Notes: generated from the letters alone by a model not told the origin. DNA of 64,000 nucleotides from Ophiura sarsii (GCA_035610835.1 CM069443.1:88844690-88908689), one strand, 5' to 3'. Shown: positions 1 through 11,745, counted from the stretch's first letter. Program-made: numbers and translations.

Positions 1-515
1 TTTGAATTTGAATTTGAATTTGAATTTGAATTTGAATTTGAATTTGAATTTGAATTTGAATTTGAATTTGAATTTTGGTTTGAGTTTGAGTTTGAGTTTG
101 AGTTTGAGTTTGAATTTGAATTTGAATTTGGATTTGGGTTTGGGTTTGGGTTTGGGTTTGGGTTTGGGTAGGGTTAGGGTTAGGGTTAGGGTTAGGGTTA
201 GGATTTGAATTTGAATTTGAATTTGAATTTGAATTTGAATTTGAATTTGAATTTGGGTTTGGGTTTGGGTTTGGGTTTGGGTTTGGGTTTGGGTTTGGGT
301 TTGGGTTTGGGTTTGGGCTTACTGCCTTGGGTTAGGGTTAGGGTTGGGGCTTACTGCCTTGGGTTTGGGTTAGGGTTAGGGTTAGGGTTAGAATTTGAAT
401 TTGAATTTGAATTTGTGTTTGGGTTTGGGTTTGGGTTTGTGTTTGGGTTTGTGTTTGGGTTTGGGTTTGTGTTTGTGTTTGGGTTTGTGTTTGTGTTTGT
501 GTTTGTGTTTGTGTA
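1..515 (+). repeat. Telomere-like hexamer array with several variant units
   Basis: The stretch is made almost only of hexamers in blocks. TTTGAA fills about 1-72, TTTGAG 79-108, TTTGGG 133-168, TTAGGG about 169-202, TTTGAA 205-252, TTTGGG 253-318, then TTAGGG blocks again, then TTTGGG and TTTGTG up to about 513. An 18-bp non-hexamer word (GGCTTACTGCCTTGGGT) interrupts it twice, near 316 and 348. TTAGGG is the canonical animal telomere unit. The G-rich strand reads away from the left edge, which is the wrong polarity for a left-hand chromosome end, so I read this as an interstitial or subtelomeric array. Open frames here (Asn-Leu or Gly-Leu repeats) are artefacts of the hexamer. Confidence 0.9.
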
Positions 516-976
516 CTTATAAGAGGTACATTGTGGGTGTAGATATGAGTATGATTTGACATTGTGGGAGTATTTCGGCGTTGTGGGCGTACCCCCACAA
601 TGAACAGTTTCCAAATGGTATATGAGGATACTGTGAGCGTGTTAAAAGCAACAACAAATATACCCCCAGAACGATTTGTTTGTTTTTTGTGTGTTATTTG
701 TCATCTTAAAACATACACTTTGCCACCCGACTATATGAATGGCGCCATCTATCTTAGTCAACTCCCACAATGTACATACAAAAAATACCCCCACAGTACA
801 AATAATTACCCCCGTAGTGCACTCCTGTACCAACAAAAAATCCAACTCCCAAAATGTATATTTATACTCATTGTGTACTCCCACAGCGCACAAACACAAA
901 TACCCCCGCAATGTAGCTGGTGCGGGTATTAGTGGGGGTGCGTGTGTGCCTTTTGGTTAGCCTTTTTTTTTTCCAA
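516..976. repeat. Degenerate dispersed words related to CCCACAATGTAC
   Basis: The words ATTGTGGGNGTA and their complement TACCCCCACAATG recur about ten times in both orientations, for example near 528, 563, 579, 590, 764, 787, 810, 855, 881 and 904. Spacing is irregular, so this is not a clean tandem array. It could be the eroded flank of the hexamer array or an old minisatellite. No gene is seen. Confidence 0.5.
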
Positions 977-2290
977 ATGCTGTATCTGTTGAAAGGATGG
1001 ACGGATTGACTTCAAACCTTCAGTGATAGGTAGGCCATGGTCAAACACTGTAGCTGCTTGTTTGGGGGTCTAATTTGCAAAGGTCATCTGAGGTCAAAGG
1101 TCATCTAGAGGTCAAATCGTAAAAGTTGCCCGAATGCTGTATCTGTTGAAAGGATGTACGGATTGACTTCAAACCTTCAGTGATAGGTAGGCCATGGTCA
1201 AACACTGTAGCTGCTTGTTTGGGGGTCTAATTTGCAAAGGTCATCTGAGGTCAAAGGTCATCTAGAGGTCAAATCGTAAAAGTTGCCCGATTGACGTCAA
1301 ACTTAGAGAAAAGAAACATGAACACCGGGTGAACATGTCTAAAATAAATTAGAGGTCATCCAAGGTCATCTGAGGTCAAAGGTCATCCAGAGGTCAAATC
1401 GTAAAAGTTGCCCGATTGACGTCAAACTTGGAGACAAGAAACATGAACACCAGGTGAACATGTCTAAAATAAATTAGAGGTCATCTGAGGTCAAAGGTCA
1501 TCCAGAGGTAAAATCGTAAAAGTTGCCCGATTGACGTCAAACTTGGAGACAAGAAACATGAACACCGGGTGAACATGTCTAAAATAAATTAGAGGTCATC
1601 TGAGGTCAAAGGTCATCCAGAGGTCAAATCGTAAAAGTTGCCCGATCGACGTCAAACTTGGAGACAAGAAACATGAACACTGGGTGAACATATCTAAAAT
1701 AAATTAGAGGTCATCCAAGGTCATCTGAGGTCAAAGGTCATCCAGAGGTCAAATCGTAAAAGTTGCCTGATTGACGTCAAACTTGGAGACAAGAAACATG
1801 AACACCTGGTGAACATGTCTAAAATAAATTAGAGGTCATCTGAGGTCAAAGGTCATCCAGAGGTCAAATCGTAAAAGTTGCCCGATTGACGTCAAACTTG
1901 GAGACAAGAAACATGAACATCGGGTGAACATGTCTAAAATAAATTAGAGGTCATCTGAGGTCAAAGGTCATCCAGAGGTCAAATCGTAAAAGTTGCCCGA
2001 TCGACGTCAAACTTGGAGACAAGAAACATGAACACCGGGGGAACATGTCTAAAATAAATTAGAGGTCATCCGAGGTCAACGGTCATTAGAGGTCAACCAA
2101 GGTCAAAGGTCAACAAGGGGTTAATTTGTGCAATGAACACCGTGGGAACATGTAAAAAAATAATTAGAGGTCATCCGAGGTCATCTGAGGTCAAAGGTCA
2201 TCCAGAGGTCAAATCGTTAAAGTTGACCGATTGACCTCAAACTTGGAGAAAAGAAACATGAACACCGGGGGAACATGACCCATATATGAC
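977..2290 (+). repeat. Minisatellite, 157-bp then 115/125-bp units, rich in AGGTCA
   Basis: Two units of 157 bp (starting 977 and 1134) are followed by about eight units whose GTTGCCCGA word falls at 1282, 1407, 1522, 1637, 1762, 1877 and 1992, so the period is 115 bp, or 125 bp when an extra copy of CATCCAAGGT is present. Later units are degenerate. Each unit holds AGGTCAAAGGTCA, two direct AGGTCA half sites spaced by one base (DR1). Many units also hold TGACGTCA and GAACATGTCT. The array has no coding potential and no terminal inverted repeats that I could see. Confidence 0.93.
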
Positions 2291-2544
2291 CGTTGACCTC
2301 ATTTAGTTGATCTCCCAGCCAGGGGGATTCGCAAGTCGTGACTTGCAGTATTTTTATAGATTTTAGACTGTTCAATCTTTTTATCAAATACCTTTCTCTA
2401 TTTTCATTACACTTTTCTTTCATCGACACCTTTCTGATTCTCATACCTTTATACCATTTTGACCCCTTTGGCCGCCCATTGGTACTATCGGTTTGACCGT
2501 TCATCTGTGGACCGTTTGATACATTTAGCATTTTGCTCAACAGC

Positions 2545-2823
2545 AGTATATGAAGAGCTTTGTTGCAAAAGGGCCACCAGACCACCCCACATGTTACTCA
2601 TTTTGCATTAGTGAATTTGCATTGACAAGTCCATGGAATTAATCAAATTATTGTATGGCTGTGATCATTACTGTGTCTATGACTTGGATTAGTGCACGCC
2701 AATTGAGGCACCAACAATACAAGCCACATTCCACATAATGAATAGCTATCCATTCAATAATGCAAAATGAGTAACAGGTAGAAGTGGATGTAGGCCCTTT
2801 TGCAACACAGCTCTTCATATACT
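2545..2823. mobile_element. Foldback (MITE-like) element, 279 bp
   Basis: The left arm, about 2545-2609, and the right arm, about 2758-2823, are inverted copies. Both end with AGTATATGAAGAGCT on their own strand and both include GTTACTCATTTTGCATTA. The arms are about 65 bp with a loop of about 150 bp. No coding remnant is seen, and the superfamily is unknown because no clear target duplication was found. The rest of 2290-3650 shows nothing that I recognise. Confidence 0.75.
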
Positions 2824-3650
2824 CATGGGATATCAAGAACCTTGAGTGACCCTAGAATCTAGGGATCAACAGACTCGTCTGAACACATGCCTGATGTATA
2901 TAATGCCATTTTTGATTGCATGATGACAGATCAATTACGGCACAAATAGTTGAGTCTCAGTTGGTTAGTATCGGTTTTACGGTCAAAGAGTATTTAAACG
3001 CAATTGAGTTATCTAGCTTGTACTGGACGACTGATCACTGATGCAGTACTTATTTTCGTAAATATAATGCTGTTTTATGCCTCTTATTTCATTGAATAGT
3101 TTGATCAATCATTTCGTTACTTTTCGTCCGAAAATAAAAAGGTTAACATCATAAACTTCATATTACCTTAACCAACTATACATTCAACTATAAATGTGTT
3201 TCCATGCTCACCAGAATATAACTCTCAAATATGCTGAAAGAGTGGTTATGATTGGCTCGAAGAGAATTCGACCTTCGACCCAGAGCAGGCTCAGAAATGA
3301 TCCCACAATGCATTGCAAGCCAGCAAAACACGCCAAAACACAAGTTCTTCAACATATTTTTGACCGCATGATACCCGCAGCACTGGGTATCAATCTAACA
3401 CAGCACATATCAATTTTGTGGGTCTCCAATTGCCTTACTTTTTCGGAAAAGGGGTCGGGACTGAAAAAATAAAATAAAAGGTTGTAACAGACAAATCACT
3501 ACATAACACTTGCTGCTTTCTATGCGGAGCAGATTTGACCAGATTTAGGCTAACGAATCCAATATACTCGTGACTGCGTTCACACGTCGTATAATTAGCA
3601 CTCATTATAATTGGACCACTCACCGAATACCTGTCTACCTGGAGTCTGTA

Positions 3651-5814
3651 CAGCGTGTCCCAAAAAAATGGGTCCAAAATCTGCAGAGCTTGTAACTTTA
3701 ATAGTTGAAAACGTAGCTGCTCCATATTTGAGGATATTAAGGTACATATACCTGACCATAATTGGTTAAAATGTCAGACCAGTCAAATGGTAACTTTCTG
3801 AAATACAAAGCTTTCAACAGTGCGTGGTTAGAACCCGGTTTTTTCAATTTAGCAATAATCCACCTTATGCCTCATTTGCGTTGTGTGCAAGTTTTCCCTA
3901 TATCATGTGCATGGTGTTTATTCTCCGAAATATCTTATGTTTGGTAGAAAAGGGTTAGATTAAAGGTATTATGGATCATTATTCAGCATTATAAATACCC
4001 ATTGCAGTAACCTTGTCGTTGAATATATACAAAAACAGAGCAACTGTTACCCTGATACCATGCCTTGAAATAGCACCCGCCCACCTGCCCATAGCGGGTA
4101 AATTTTGTGTTGGGAAAAAGTACCCCGGCAACCGAGTGGCGGGTAAAGCAAGTGTGAGAGTTCCAGCCCTGCCTCTAATTCCTTTGATTGATGAGATGAC
4201 TACGGCTGGTTTCCAATTTCGAAGAAATGGTTCTTGAACTGCTTCAAAGATGGCAGTGTCTCAGAAGGTTATTTATTAATTTTTCTAACAAAATTCATAG
4301 GTATTTACACTTTTTATCCCCCTTATGACGAAGATTTCCCTGAGTAAGTGATTGTTATAAAGTCAAAGGCAAAACTTTGATGACGTCAATACGATGCGCA
4401 AATGCAACGCATGGACGGTTCATGAGCAAAATCGAGAGAAAAAACCGGGTTCTGACCACGCTGTATGCAAAGCTTTGTATTTCTAAAAACCTTACATCCC
4501 ATTGGGTCAGAAGTCACAAACTGGTCCAAAAAAATGTTTCACTTCTAATAATGTTGAGAAATGCACCAATTCTGATTAAACGGGACAAAACTTAAGTTTT
4601 ACATACTTAATGACCCACAAACTATATATTGTTGGAAAGCTTATGATTCAAGGTTTTTCATTTTTGCAAAAAAGAATCAAATTATACAGGGTGTGTAACA
4701 TTTTTACAGGGTGGAACATAAAAAAGTTGATCGTTTTTGCTCCTCACAAAATATTTTGATAGTTTGTACAATTAGGGTTTAGCTGAAGATAGTCACCAAA
4801 ATCAGAACAACCGCAGAAGGTGTTACCAAATTTGCTAAGGATCACCTGCCCAAAATGTACACAGGAAAAGTACAGGGTGTCTAAAATGATGATGAAATAA
4901 TGCATAAAATGAAGGTTTGTATATAATATTCTATGAAATTTAGTTAGCATGGACTATTTAATTTTAAGGAAAATGGTTATCAAAATGAACTACATGAATA
5001 TCATTAAAGTTCCTTTTATTTTGAATACAGGGTGGTCCAAAATAGGCCTAAATAGCAAATTTTTCATAAATCTATGAACAATTCTGTGAAGAAACACTTC
5101 TGGCTTTTTTAGTTAAATGTTTACTACCCAGGGTAGAAAAGGACCGAAGAGTCACACAAATGAAATAGAGAGACTGCGATTTGGCCACTGTTTAATCAAT
5201 AAAATGAATAAAACTGTGTATTTTTTACATTAAAACACTCCCTGAATTAAACATCATATTCTAGTAGAGAATGTCTAGATAACAATTCAATATTATTATT
5301 CATAGTAGCAGGCACATGTTATTAACACATATGAGAAGTTTGAAAACTTTCCTATGTATACTTTTAAAATGGCATCAATTTCAAAAGTTCTAGTTTTCCG
5401 CTATTTCGTGTAGAAACCTATGGGCGCCTCACCCACCGGCGCCTCACCCACCGGCTCCACCCTTGACTCACTCGACGTTTAGATTGATAACTTCACTGTT
5501 GCTAGACATGTGGCTTTAATTTTATTTATTTTATTCGGTAGCTGGATAAATTTTCTTTAATATGATACCAAAAATGTTATGATTTTTTGACAACTTCTAT
5601 TTAAAATAGAGACACGTATCACGATTTTAAGGATTTTTTTAAACGGCTCCACCTTATTTGATATACCTATTAGTGACCTGTGACCTTTGGTCTTATAATT
5701 TCACAAAATAATGTCAGATATATTTACTTTTATATTCCCAATCATGAATCTGTGTTTCCCATTTTTAAGTTATTAGCTCATAAAGTTTTGGACCCAGTTT
5801 TTTGGGACAGGCTG
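3651..5814. mobile_element. Non-autonomous TIR element with TA target duplication, 2.16 kb
   Basis: The left end reads CAGCGTGTCCCAAAAAAATG and the right end, reverse-complemented, reads CAGCCTGTCCCAAAAAACTG. Similarity continues for about 50 bp (GGGTCCAAAA in both). TA lies directly outside each end (3649-3650 and 5815-5816), as in Tc1/mariner elements. Further CAGGGTGT-type words occur inside near 4687, 4873 and 5029, so older related ends may be nested within. No transposase frame longer than about 75 codons is present, so the element is non-autonomous. A short tandem duplication (CACCCACCGGCGCCT) sits near 5430. Confidence 0.72.
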
Positions 5815-5816
5815 TA

Positions 5817-7012
5817 TACTATACTTTCTAACTGATCTGATGCAGATTTTATTTAACATTTTTACTCGGCGACTTTTCAGGTGTTTCCCGTTTCTAGCTG
5901 TATTCAGGATGTGACCAAATGTCAGCATGATTGTGAGATTGGATGTCGGTTGATGGGAGGTAACCATTAGCGTATAACTATTAACTAACTAGGGTCTTCA
6001 ATAGTCAAGAATATTATCGCCGGTTTTGTGAATCTCAGCAGCTAGCCATGCACTCGTGAGGCATCCCCGGGGAGGCATCAGAGGTGGAAATGAGGTGTCT
6101 CGTGTGAGTCAGTCACAAAGTACACTCTAAATTGGGCTTTGTCGATGATTATCTTTACGTTATTTGCTCATTTATTATATCGATACATCTCTCAATGCCC
6201 CTTTAACGATAAGTATAGTATCTGAATGTAATATTTCCTGTAAAAGAGCCTGATGTCATGCTGAAGTGTAAATATGGTGACAGGCTTTAGGCTAATAGGA
6301 AATCAAATATATAAACTTTTTGGTCGAAAGATATTATGTGTCTAGCAAAACTGGCATTTTGTCTATCAGTGTTTCAAGAAATCCAAATTGGAAAATATCT
6401 ATATATTCTTAGTAGTCAATAGTAGATTGTAAAACAGAAAATTAGAAGCAAACAATAATTACTTTTATGGCAAAGAAAAAATATTTCTATCGCATTATTA
6501 TTTTTTATTATTAGTCATAACTTATTAACTTAGACCTACATGTATCGGTACTTTAAAAATATATTGTTTGAAAAGGGAAAGCACCAAAATGACTTCCAGA
6601 TGAATTTTTTGCTATTGTCGTGTGTCGGATGCAAGTTGGCACAAGGCTAAAAGTCGTAGCATCCGGTTGCTTAAACAAATACATCCCATTTCATTTTATA
6701 TGACCCAGAAATTCTCCTCATTATACAATGAAGTCCAATTTATTTAGAATTTGTCCTATTTTTGGCTCATGCAGAAAGTGCTTGTCACAGGTGCCCTACA
6801 CAAAATTATAAAAGAAGTAGGCTACGATATGTTTTTGTTGCCGAATTCTGAGTTATTCTGTGCCATTCGTAGGCTTTAGCACTCTGTTTCTTCTAAAAAA
6901 CCCATACTGTATTACTAGTAGTATAAATGGTTCCAAGCAGGCATTACGCAAGTGAAACGACGCTGTTTGGTTTTCTTCGATGTCATGTGCTAGCACCACA
7001 GAACTGGTGCTG
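5817..7012. other. Unassigned low-copy stretch
   Basis: AT-rich sequence without recognisable genes, arrays or terminal repeats. Short open frames here have no family features that I can name. Confidence 0.6.
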
Positions 7013-7317
7013 GTTGGCACAGGTTTAAAAAACAGTTGAAGTAAGTTGCTGATCCCCTATATATCTATGACACTACTCCCAACAGTAACAGGTACCCAGT
7101 CTACTAAATGCTCCAACAAAGCTTACTAGTTGCCGGGTCGGGCGGCAAAAACTCGGGATGTGAGCACTGGGAGGCACGCAATAGAGATTGGGAGCATTTA
7201 ATAGACTGGGTACCTGTTACTGTTGAGAGTAGTGTCATATATATATATATATAGGGGATCAGCAACTTACTTCATCTATTTTTTAAACCTACACGTGTGT
7301 TTTAAACCTGTGCCAAC
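7013..7317. mobile_element. Foldback MITE with long arms, 305 bp
   Basis: The ends are GTTGGCACAGGTTTAAAA and its inverse. The arms continue inward through AAGTAAGTTGCTGATCCCC and GTAACAGGTACCCAGTCT, with only a few mismatches, to a loop of about 75 bp. A (TA)n expansion near 7239-7252 and a local duplication of TTTAAACCT near 7286-7309 lengthen the right arm. Transcribed, it would form an almost complete hairpin. A (GA)n/(A)n simple repeat follows at about 7387-7416. Confidence 0.82.
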
Positions 7318-7618
7318 CCACACGAAACTGACCATAACAGCGGTAGGGGACAGGACACACTGAATAAAAATCAATCAAGCGCACAACAGAGAGAGAGAGA
7401 GAGAGAAAAAAAAAAGAAGAGAAAAGTATCCCAGGGCCCAGAAGCCTCGAACCGAGGCTATATCAGAGGGAGGGAGGTTTTTGGATATGGCGTAAAACTC
7501 GTCACAGGACTACTCCTTAGTATGTTATCAGCATTAGTCAGCAAAACATTGGCATTGTTATGCTGTATGTTGTCAAAATGTGGCTTGGATTTGCCGCACT
7601 CTTATGTTATCTTGAATT

Positions 7619-7885
7619 TAAGAAATGATCCAATATATAACGGCTCGAAAGGGTATGCATTAATCGAAGCAAATAACCGAGTGCATAATTTTTGAAACTG
7701 GACCCACGATCATTGAAATGACAATAATAACTCCGCTCTGCAACATCGTATCTCAACGATCGAGGTGTCAAAATATGCAGAACAAAATTATGCACTTGGT
7801 TATTTGCTTCGATTAATTATGCATACCCTTTCGAGCTGTTATGTATTGGATCATTTCTAAGTGTTTCGATACTTTTTGTGAGCAG
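7619..7885. mobile_element. Truncated copy of the CTGCTCACAAAAAG foldback MITE
   Basis: The right arm (about 7694-7885, ending GTGAGCAG) is complete and matches the arms of the copy at 8649-9613. The left arm is cut short on its inner side: it jumps from the GTGCATAATT word straight to the inner end of the other arm. It also lacks its outermost 30 bases or so. No coding content. Confidence 0.78.
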
Positions 7886-8648
7886 TTTAGAATGCATGAA
7901 TAGCTGCAATTGAGCATTTAGGCAATGAAAAGGGGTTCTGATTAGGGTAAAGTAGTTTCTTCCAATAACAAACCTATAGTCGGGAATGCTTATTAGTCAG
8001 TGGTTCATCAATTTCTTTTTGGTATACCACAATAGGCACATAAAATACCCCCATATTATTCATGTTAAGAGTGGTTAACATTTTGGTTAACCATCCACGT
8101 TTTACAAGTTATCTATTATTATACAACCAACATCCAAAGTGTAAACTTCTCATAATTGACAGGCTACTTATTGGCTGCAGTGTCAAATCAAATAGGTTTT
8201 GTACTGATGGATATTGATATTTTTGTGATCAGGAAAACCTTTGTTTGGAAAATGTGAATGCTTTGTATATCAGTGGTGTATAGAATGACAAGGATTTAGG
8301 GGGCTGTCATTTTCTTCAGTGGGGGGAGGGGGGGGGATATCCTGGGAGGGAGCAGGTTTGTTACTTCCACTTCAACTGTTTCCTCAATAACCCTAACTAC
8401 TAACTAGATGGCCTCATAAGTAGAGATTTGTGGTGGGGTGGTCATAAACATAATGACTTTCATTTAGGGGGGTCATGAAAAGAATGTTGACCCCCTACGA
8501 AAGAAAATGTCCACCCCTGATAGCCACCCCTCCCTTGCTCTGACTGCCTGTTGATTAAACATGGATTTTCCCAAATTCGTGCTATGTTTGCATGCAAATG
8601 AAAGGTGCTGAGCCTGAGAAAAAATGGAGTAAACAGGCAGAATATATA
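7886..8648. other. Gap with G-rich tract, no gene
   Basis: Low-copy AT-rich DNA with a G-rich stretch near 8320-8350. Nothing coding is recognised. Confidence 0.55.
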
Positions 8649-9613
8649 CTGCTCACAAAAAGTATCGAAACACTTAGAAATGATCGAATATATAACGGCT
8701 CGAAAGGATATGCATTAATCAAAGCAAATAACCAAGTGCATAATTCTGCGTATTTTGACACCTCGATCGATAAGATACGATGTTGCGGAGCGGAGTTATT
8801 GTCATTTCAATGGTCGTGGGTCCAGTTTCAAAAGTGACAATCATCCTATAGAAAGAGGTTTGCATTAGGGAGCAGTTCCATTTATACGCGATAAATTTAT
8901 CGCGACTGTATCGGGGCCTGATTTGTTTTGGACCCGATGTTTTTCAAGTTGATTCGCGATAAAATAGTCATCAGGCCCCGATAAAATAGACATCGGGGCC
9001 CGATACGAGGCCTCTGCCATACCCTGGGGTATGTTTAGCAAATAGAGCGGGACATTGTTTAGCAAATACACGAGGATAATACAATTTACGTTAAACATCC
9101 ATAATCAATAACATTATCTCTAAAAACATGAAATGCTGAATTTGTACCCGGTTACAACTAGAATAAATAACCCGAAGCTCTATTTACATACCGACCACTT
9201 ATCTTTCGTTATAATGTATATATTTAAACAAGCGGTAATACGCTACGCGATAAATAATCCTTTGCTACTCGCAACTGTTCGCGATAAAAATCTCATCGGG
9301 GCCTGATAAAAAACTCATCGGGGCCCGGAACATTCGCGCAATTTTTATCGCGTACAAATGGAACTGTTCCCTTACTGTTTAGAATGATCAGATTCGTGCT
9401 TTTTCAATAGGGATGAGTGTCACTTTTGAAACTGGACCCACGATCATTGAAATGACAATAACTCCGCTCCGCAACATCGTATCTCAACGATCGAGGTGTC
9501 AAAATACGCAGAACAAAATTATGCACTTGGTTATTTGCTTCGATTAATGCATACACTTTCGAGCCGTTATGTATTGGATCATTTCTAAGTGTTTCGATAC
9601 TTTTTGTGAGCAG
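8649..9613. mobile_element. Foldback MITE with about 215-bp arms, host of a nested MITE
   Basis: The left arm (about 8649-8860) and right arm (about 9395-9613) are near-perfect inverted copies that begin CTGCTCACAAAAAGTATCGA. Without the insertion in its loop the element would be about 460 bp. TA precedes the left end (8647-8648). The right flank reads TTTATA, so the TA duplication is not clean. The terminal sequence and TA preference suggest a Tc1/mariner derivative, but no transposase remnant is present. Confidence 0.82.
8868..9371. mobile_element. PIF/Harbinger-type MITE, 504 bp, TTA target duplication
   Basis: The ends are GGGAGCAGTTCCATTTATAC and, inverted, GGGAACAGTTCCATTTGTAC, followed by GCGATAAA in both. 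TTA lies directly outside on both sides (8865-8867, 9372-9374). A TWA duplication with G-rich ends is the known habit of PIF/Harbinger transposons. Subterminal words CGCGATAAA and ATCGGGGCCCGAT recur in both orientations. It sits exactly in the loop of the surrounding foldback element, so it is the younger of the two. Confidence 0.85.
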
Positions 9614-10330
9614 TTTATATAGTAGAGCGTGGCACCCCCTCTTGCTCATGGCGTAAAACAAACCAAAATAAGTTCATTGGATCTTATAATTATTATCAAG
9701 AACCACTAGGGGTGTGAGATTTGTTGTAGTGTTATGTTTTAAAAGAAGTAAAAATGTGACATGGCACCAGTATAGCATCTCGAGAAAAGTTAGTTCAAAT
9801 GTCACCCTATTCCTTGAAAAACAAGCTTTAAAATGATACCAAACATGACAGGGTTACGATTTGCTAATACAACAACAAACTTGATTGTGTCTGTCAAGAT
9901 CTTTTTATTTTCTTTATTTATAGCTCTAGCTGGAGAAAACAGCGTATACCAGCTGAACACTAGAAAATGCGACTTTCCGCTCATTTCGTGGTGCCATGCA
10001 TGGGTGTCACAATTAATCTCATCCCGTGATATTATGTAAATAATTGCGCTGTATAGAGTACATTGCTATGTCATTGATCCATTGACGTCACGGAACATTC
10101 AAATTCCTTAGTAACTAATAAGATGGCCTAATTGGACCTCTTGTTAAGTTAAGAAGGATATTCTTCTTAAGTTATTTTATGAAAAAGAAGATAAGAATCA
10201 AGATTTAAGACAAATTAATTCTTCTTAAATCCAACTTAGAAGTATTTAAAGTTTTATGAAGGGCCCAGGTACTTCCGTAGAAATGTGAAACACTTAGTTA
10301 AAGACACGCCTATATCAGTCCTAGATTCAA
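9614..10330. other. Unassigned stretch with imperfect AAGAA/TTCTT palindromes
   Basis: No gene is seen. Around 10140-10260 several TTAAGAAG and CTTCTTAA words alternate on both strands and would give imperfect hairpins. No target duplication was found. Confidence 0.45.
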
Positions 10331-10334
10331 GGGC

Positions 10335-10790
10335 GTCATCGCGTCATCCATGGTGGAGTCTGAGATGGGATGTGCCCCCCCCCCCCCCCCCCCCCCCCCG
10401 CCCCCCTTATAGAATTAAGAAAATTTTGAGATTATGCAATGAAAATGGTGAAATTTGGTGCACATACTTTTAACCACATTTTTGACGCAGGCGTGCGCAG
10501 GATTTTTTTACCGGGGGGGGGGGCTTAAATTTCATTGAGTATGCATGATTGAATAATCAAAGCGGTAACGCGGGCAGGGGGAGTCTGAGGGGATGTGCCC
10601 CCCTTGGAATTGGATTTGTTGTTCAATTTTCGAACCCATTTGGTGCGATTTGGTGTGTACTTTTGACCAAAATTTAATTGAAAAGCCTTCACTTCATTTC
10701 CAACCAATATTGGCTTATTATCAATATCATCCAAAAATTGTTGTCCTTGTTGTTTGCAAAAGCATGCAAAGAACACGGCGTAAGGGTTTT
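10335..10790 (+). repeat. Dispersed GAGTCTGAGGGGATGTG repeat with poly-C tract
   Basis: The word GAGTCTGAGGGGATGTGCCC, followed by a conserved tract containing TTCGAA, TGGTGCGATTTGGTG and CACTTCATTT, is found near 10583-10720. Related copies occur at about 38050-38200 and 40155-40295. A first truncated head lies at 10353 and runs into C-rich sequence near 10374-10406. Function unknown; the spread suggests an old mobile element whose other end I could not identify. Confidence 0.65.
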
Positions 10791-10794
10791 AAAA

Positions 10795-11164
10795 TTCGCA
10801 TAAATTAAAAAGGATTCGCGCGGAGCGCGAAAATATTGGCTATTGTAAAACGAAAGGTTTAAAAACTGTTCCTGAAGCCATGTTGTTAAGCTTGACTGAT
10901 AATTAAACGGTGAAACTAATTTGCTAGCACGCAAAAATGCCTATTTTAATACTAAAAAGGTACAGAAAACGTTTCTGAAGCCATCTTGTTCCAATTTAAT
11001 AACAAAGTAGTAAAAATGATTCACGCGGAACGTGAACAAATTTGATATTGTAAAAAGAAAGGTTTAGAAAAATGTTCCTGAATCCATCTTGTTAAACTTG
11101 AATAATAAATAAACAGTGAAACTAATTTGCGCTTAGCGCAAACAAATTGCTATTTTAACACTAA
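10795..11164 (+). repeat. GCGC-hairpin repeat array, left part
   Basis: About three degenerate units of roughly 110 bp. Each carries a word like AACGTTCCTGAAGCCATCTTG, a TTGAATAATAAA stretch, and a short palindrome of the form GCGCGNAGCGCG followed by A-rich sequence and TTTTAACACTAA. The palindrome varies between units (GCGCGGAGCGCG, CGCGGAACGTG, GCGCTTAGCGC) while staying broadly self-complementary. The array stops at the TAA target of the 7.3-kb element and resumes at 18482. Confidence 0.78.
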
Positions 11165-11449
11165 GGGATCACGTCAAAACTCGACCGCCCGTTGACCGCC
11201 GGTTACGGCCGGTTCCGCCCGGTTCTCACAAAACGTGTCGTCTGTTATAATGTACACACATAATGAGTTCAAATAGTTACACTCTGGTGAACACGACCGG
11301 TTGAAAGTGCCTTGTAACACGCGTGAGCAATAAAAGTCTCAGTTGACAACCAGTACAATGCAGCTATTGATTTTCGCTGGGGTTGGCTTTTTCAATCTGT
11401 TTATAGCTCAATTTACTTTTTAAAATCAATACCGAAAGTCTATAGCTGC

Positions 11450-11660
11450 GTTCAGACAGGCGTAAATTCGTCTAGAGTAAGATCGGATTAACGATTGTCC
11501 ATGTTAAACTTCCGAGTAGTGACCGTGTGGACGGCACCCGTGTTAACTAATCCGACCTTACTCCGACCCAATTTAATCCTGAGATTTCTCAGGAGTAACG
11601 CGCTTAACACGAGCTGCAGTTAGGATTAGCACGCCCGTGTGGATGCACTTAACACGATCT
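11450..11660 (+). repeat. Subterminal repeat, also present inverted at 49.7 kb
   Basis: The tract from GTTCAGACAGGCGTAAAT to GAGATTTCTCAGGAGTAACG matches, on the other strand, about 49737-49900. Shared words include AATTTAATCCTGAGA, GGATTAGTTAA and CTTACTC. In the 7.3-kb element it sits just inside the terminal repeat, so the 49.7-kb copy is probably a remnant of a related element. Confidence 0.7.
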
Positions 11661-11745
11661 CTGGCGTAAACCTTCGCCAATGATGTAACGATGCCACAGA
11701 CGCATCCGATGCTGCTCATCCCTATCAGATCGTCTGCCTTGAAAA

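Noticed and set aside
1..515. Left chromosome terminus
   Set aside because: TTAGGG polarity is opposite to that of a left-hand telomere, and variant hexamers dominate.
2..614. Open frames of Asn-Leu, Gly-Leu, Gln-Thr and Asn-Thr repeats on both strands
   Set aside because: They are direct translations of the hexamer array; all frames stay open because the unit length is a multiple of three.
977..2290. Reading the 115-bp array as a CRISPR array
   Set aside because: Whole units repeat with variation throughout; there are no short identical repeats with unique spacers, and the context is eukaryotic.
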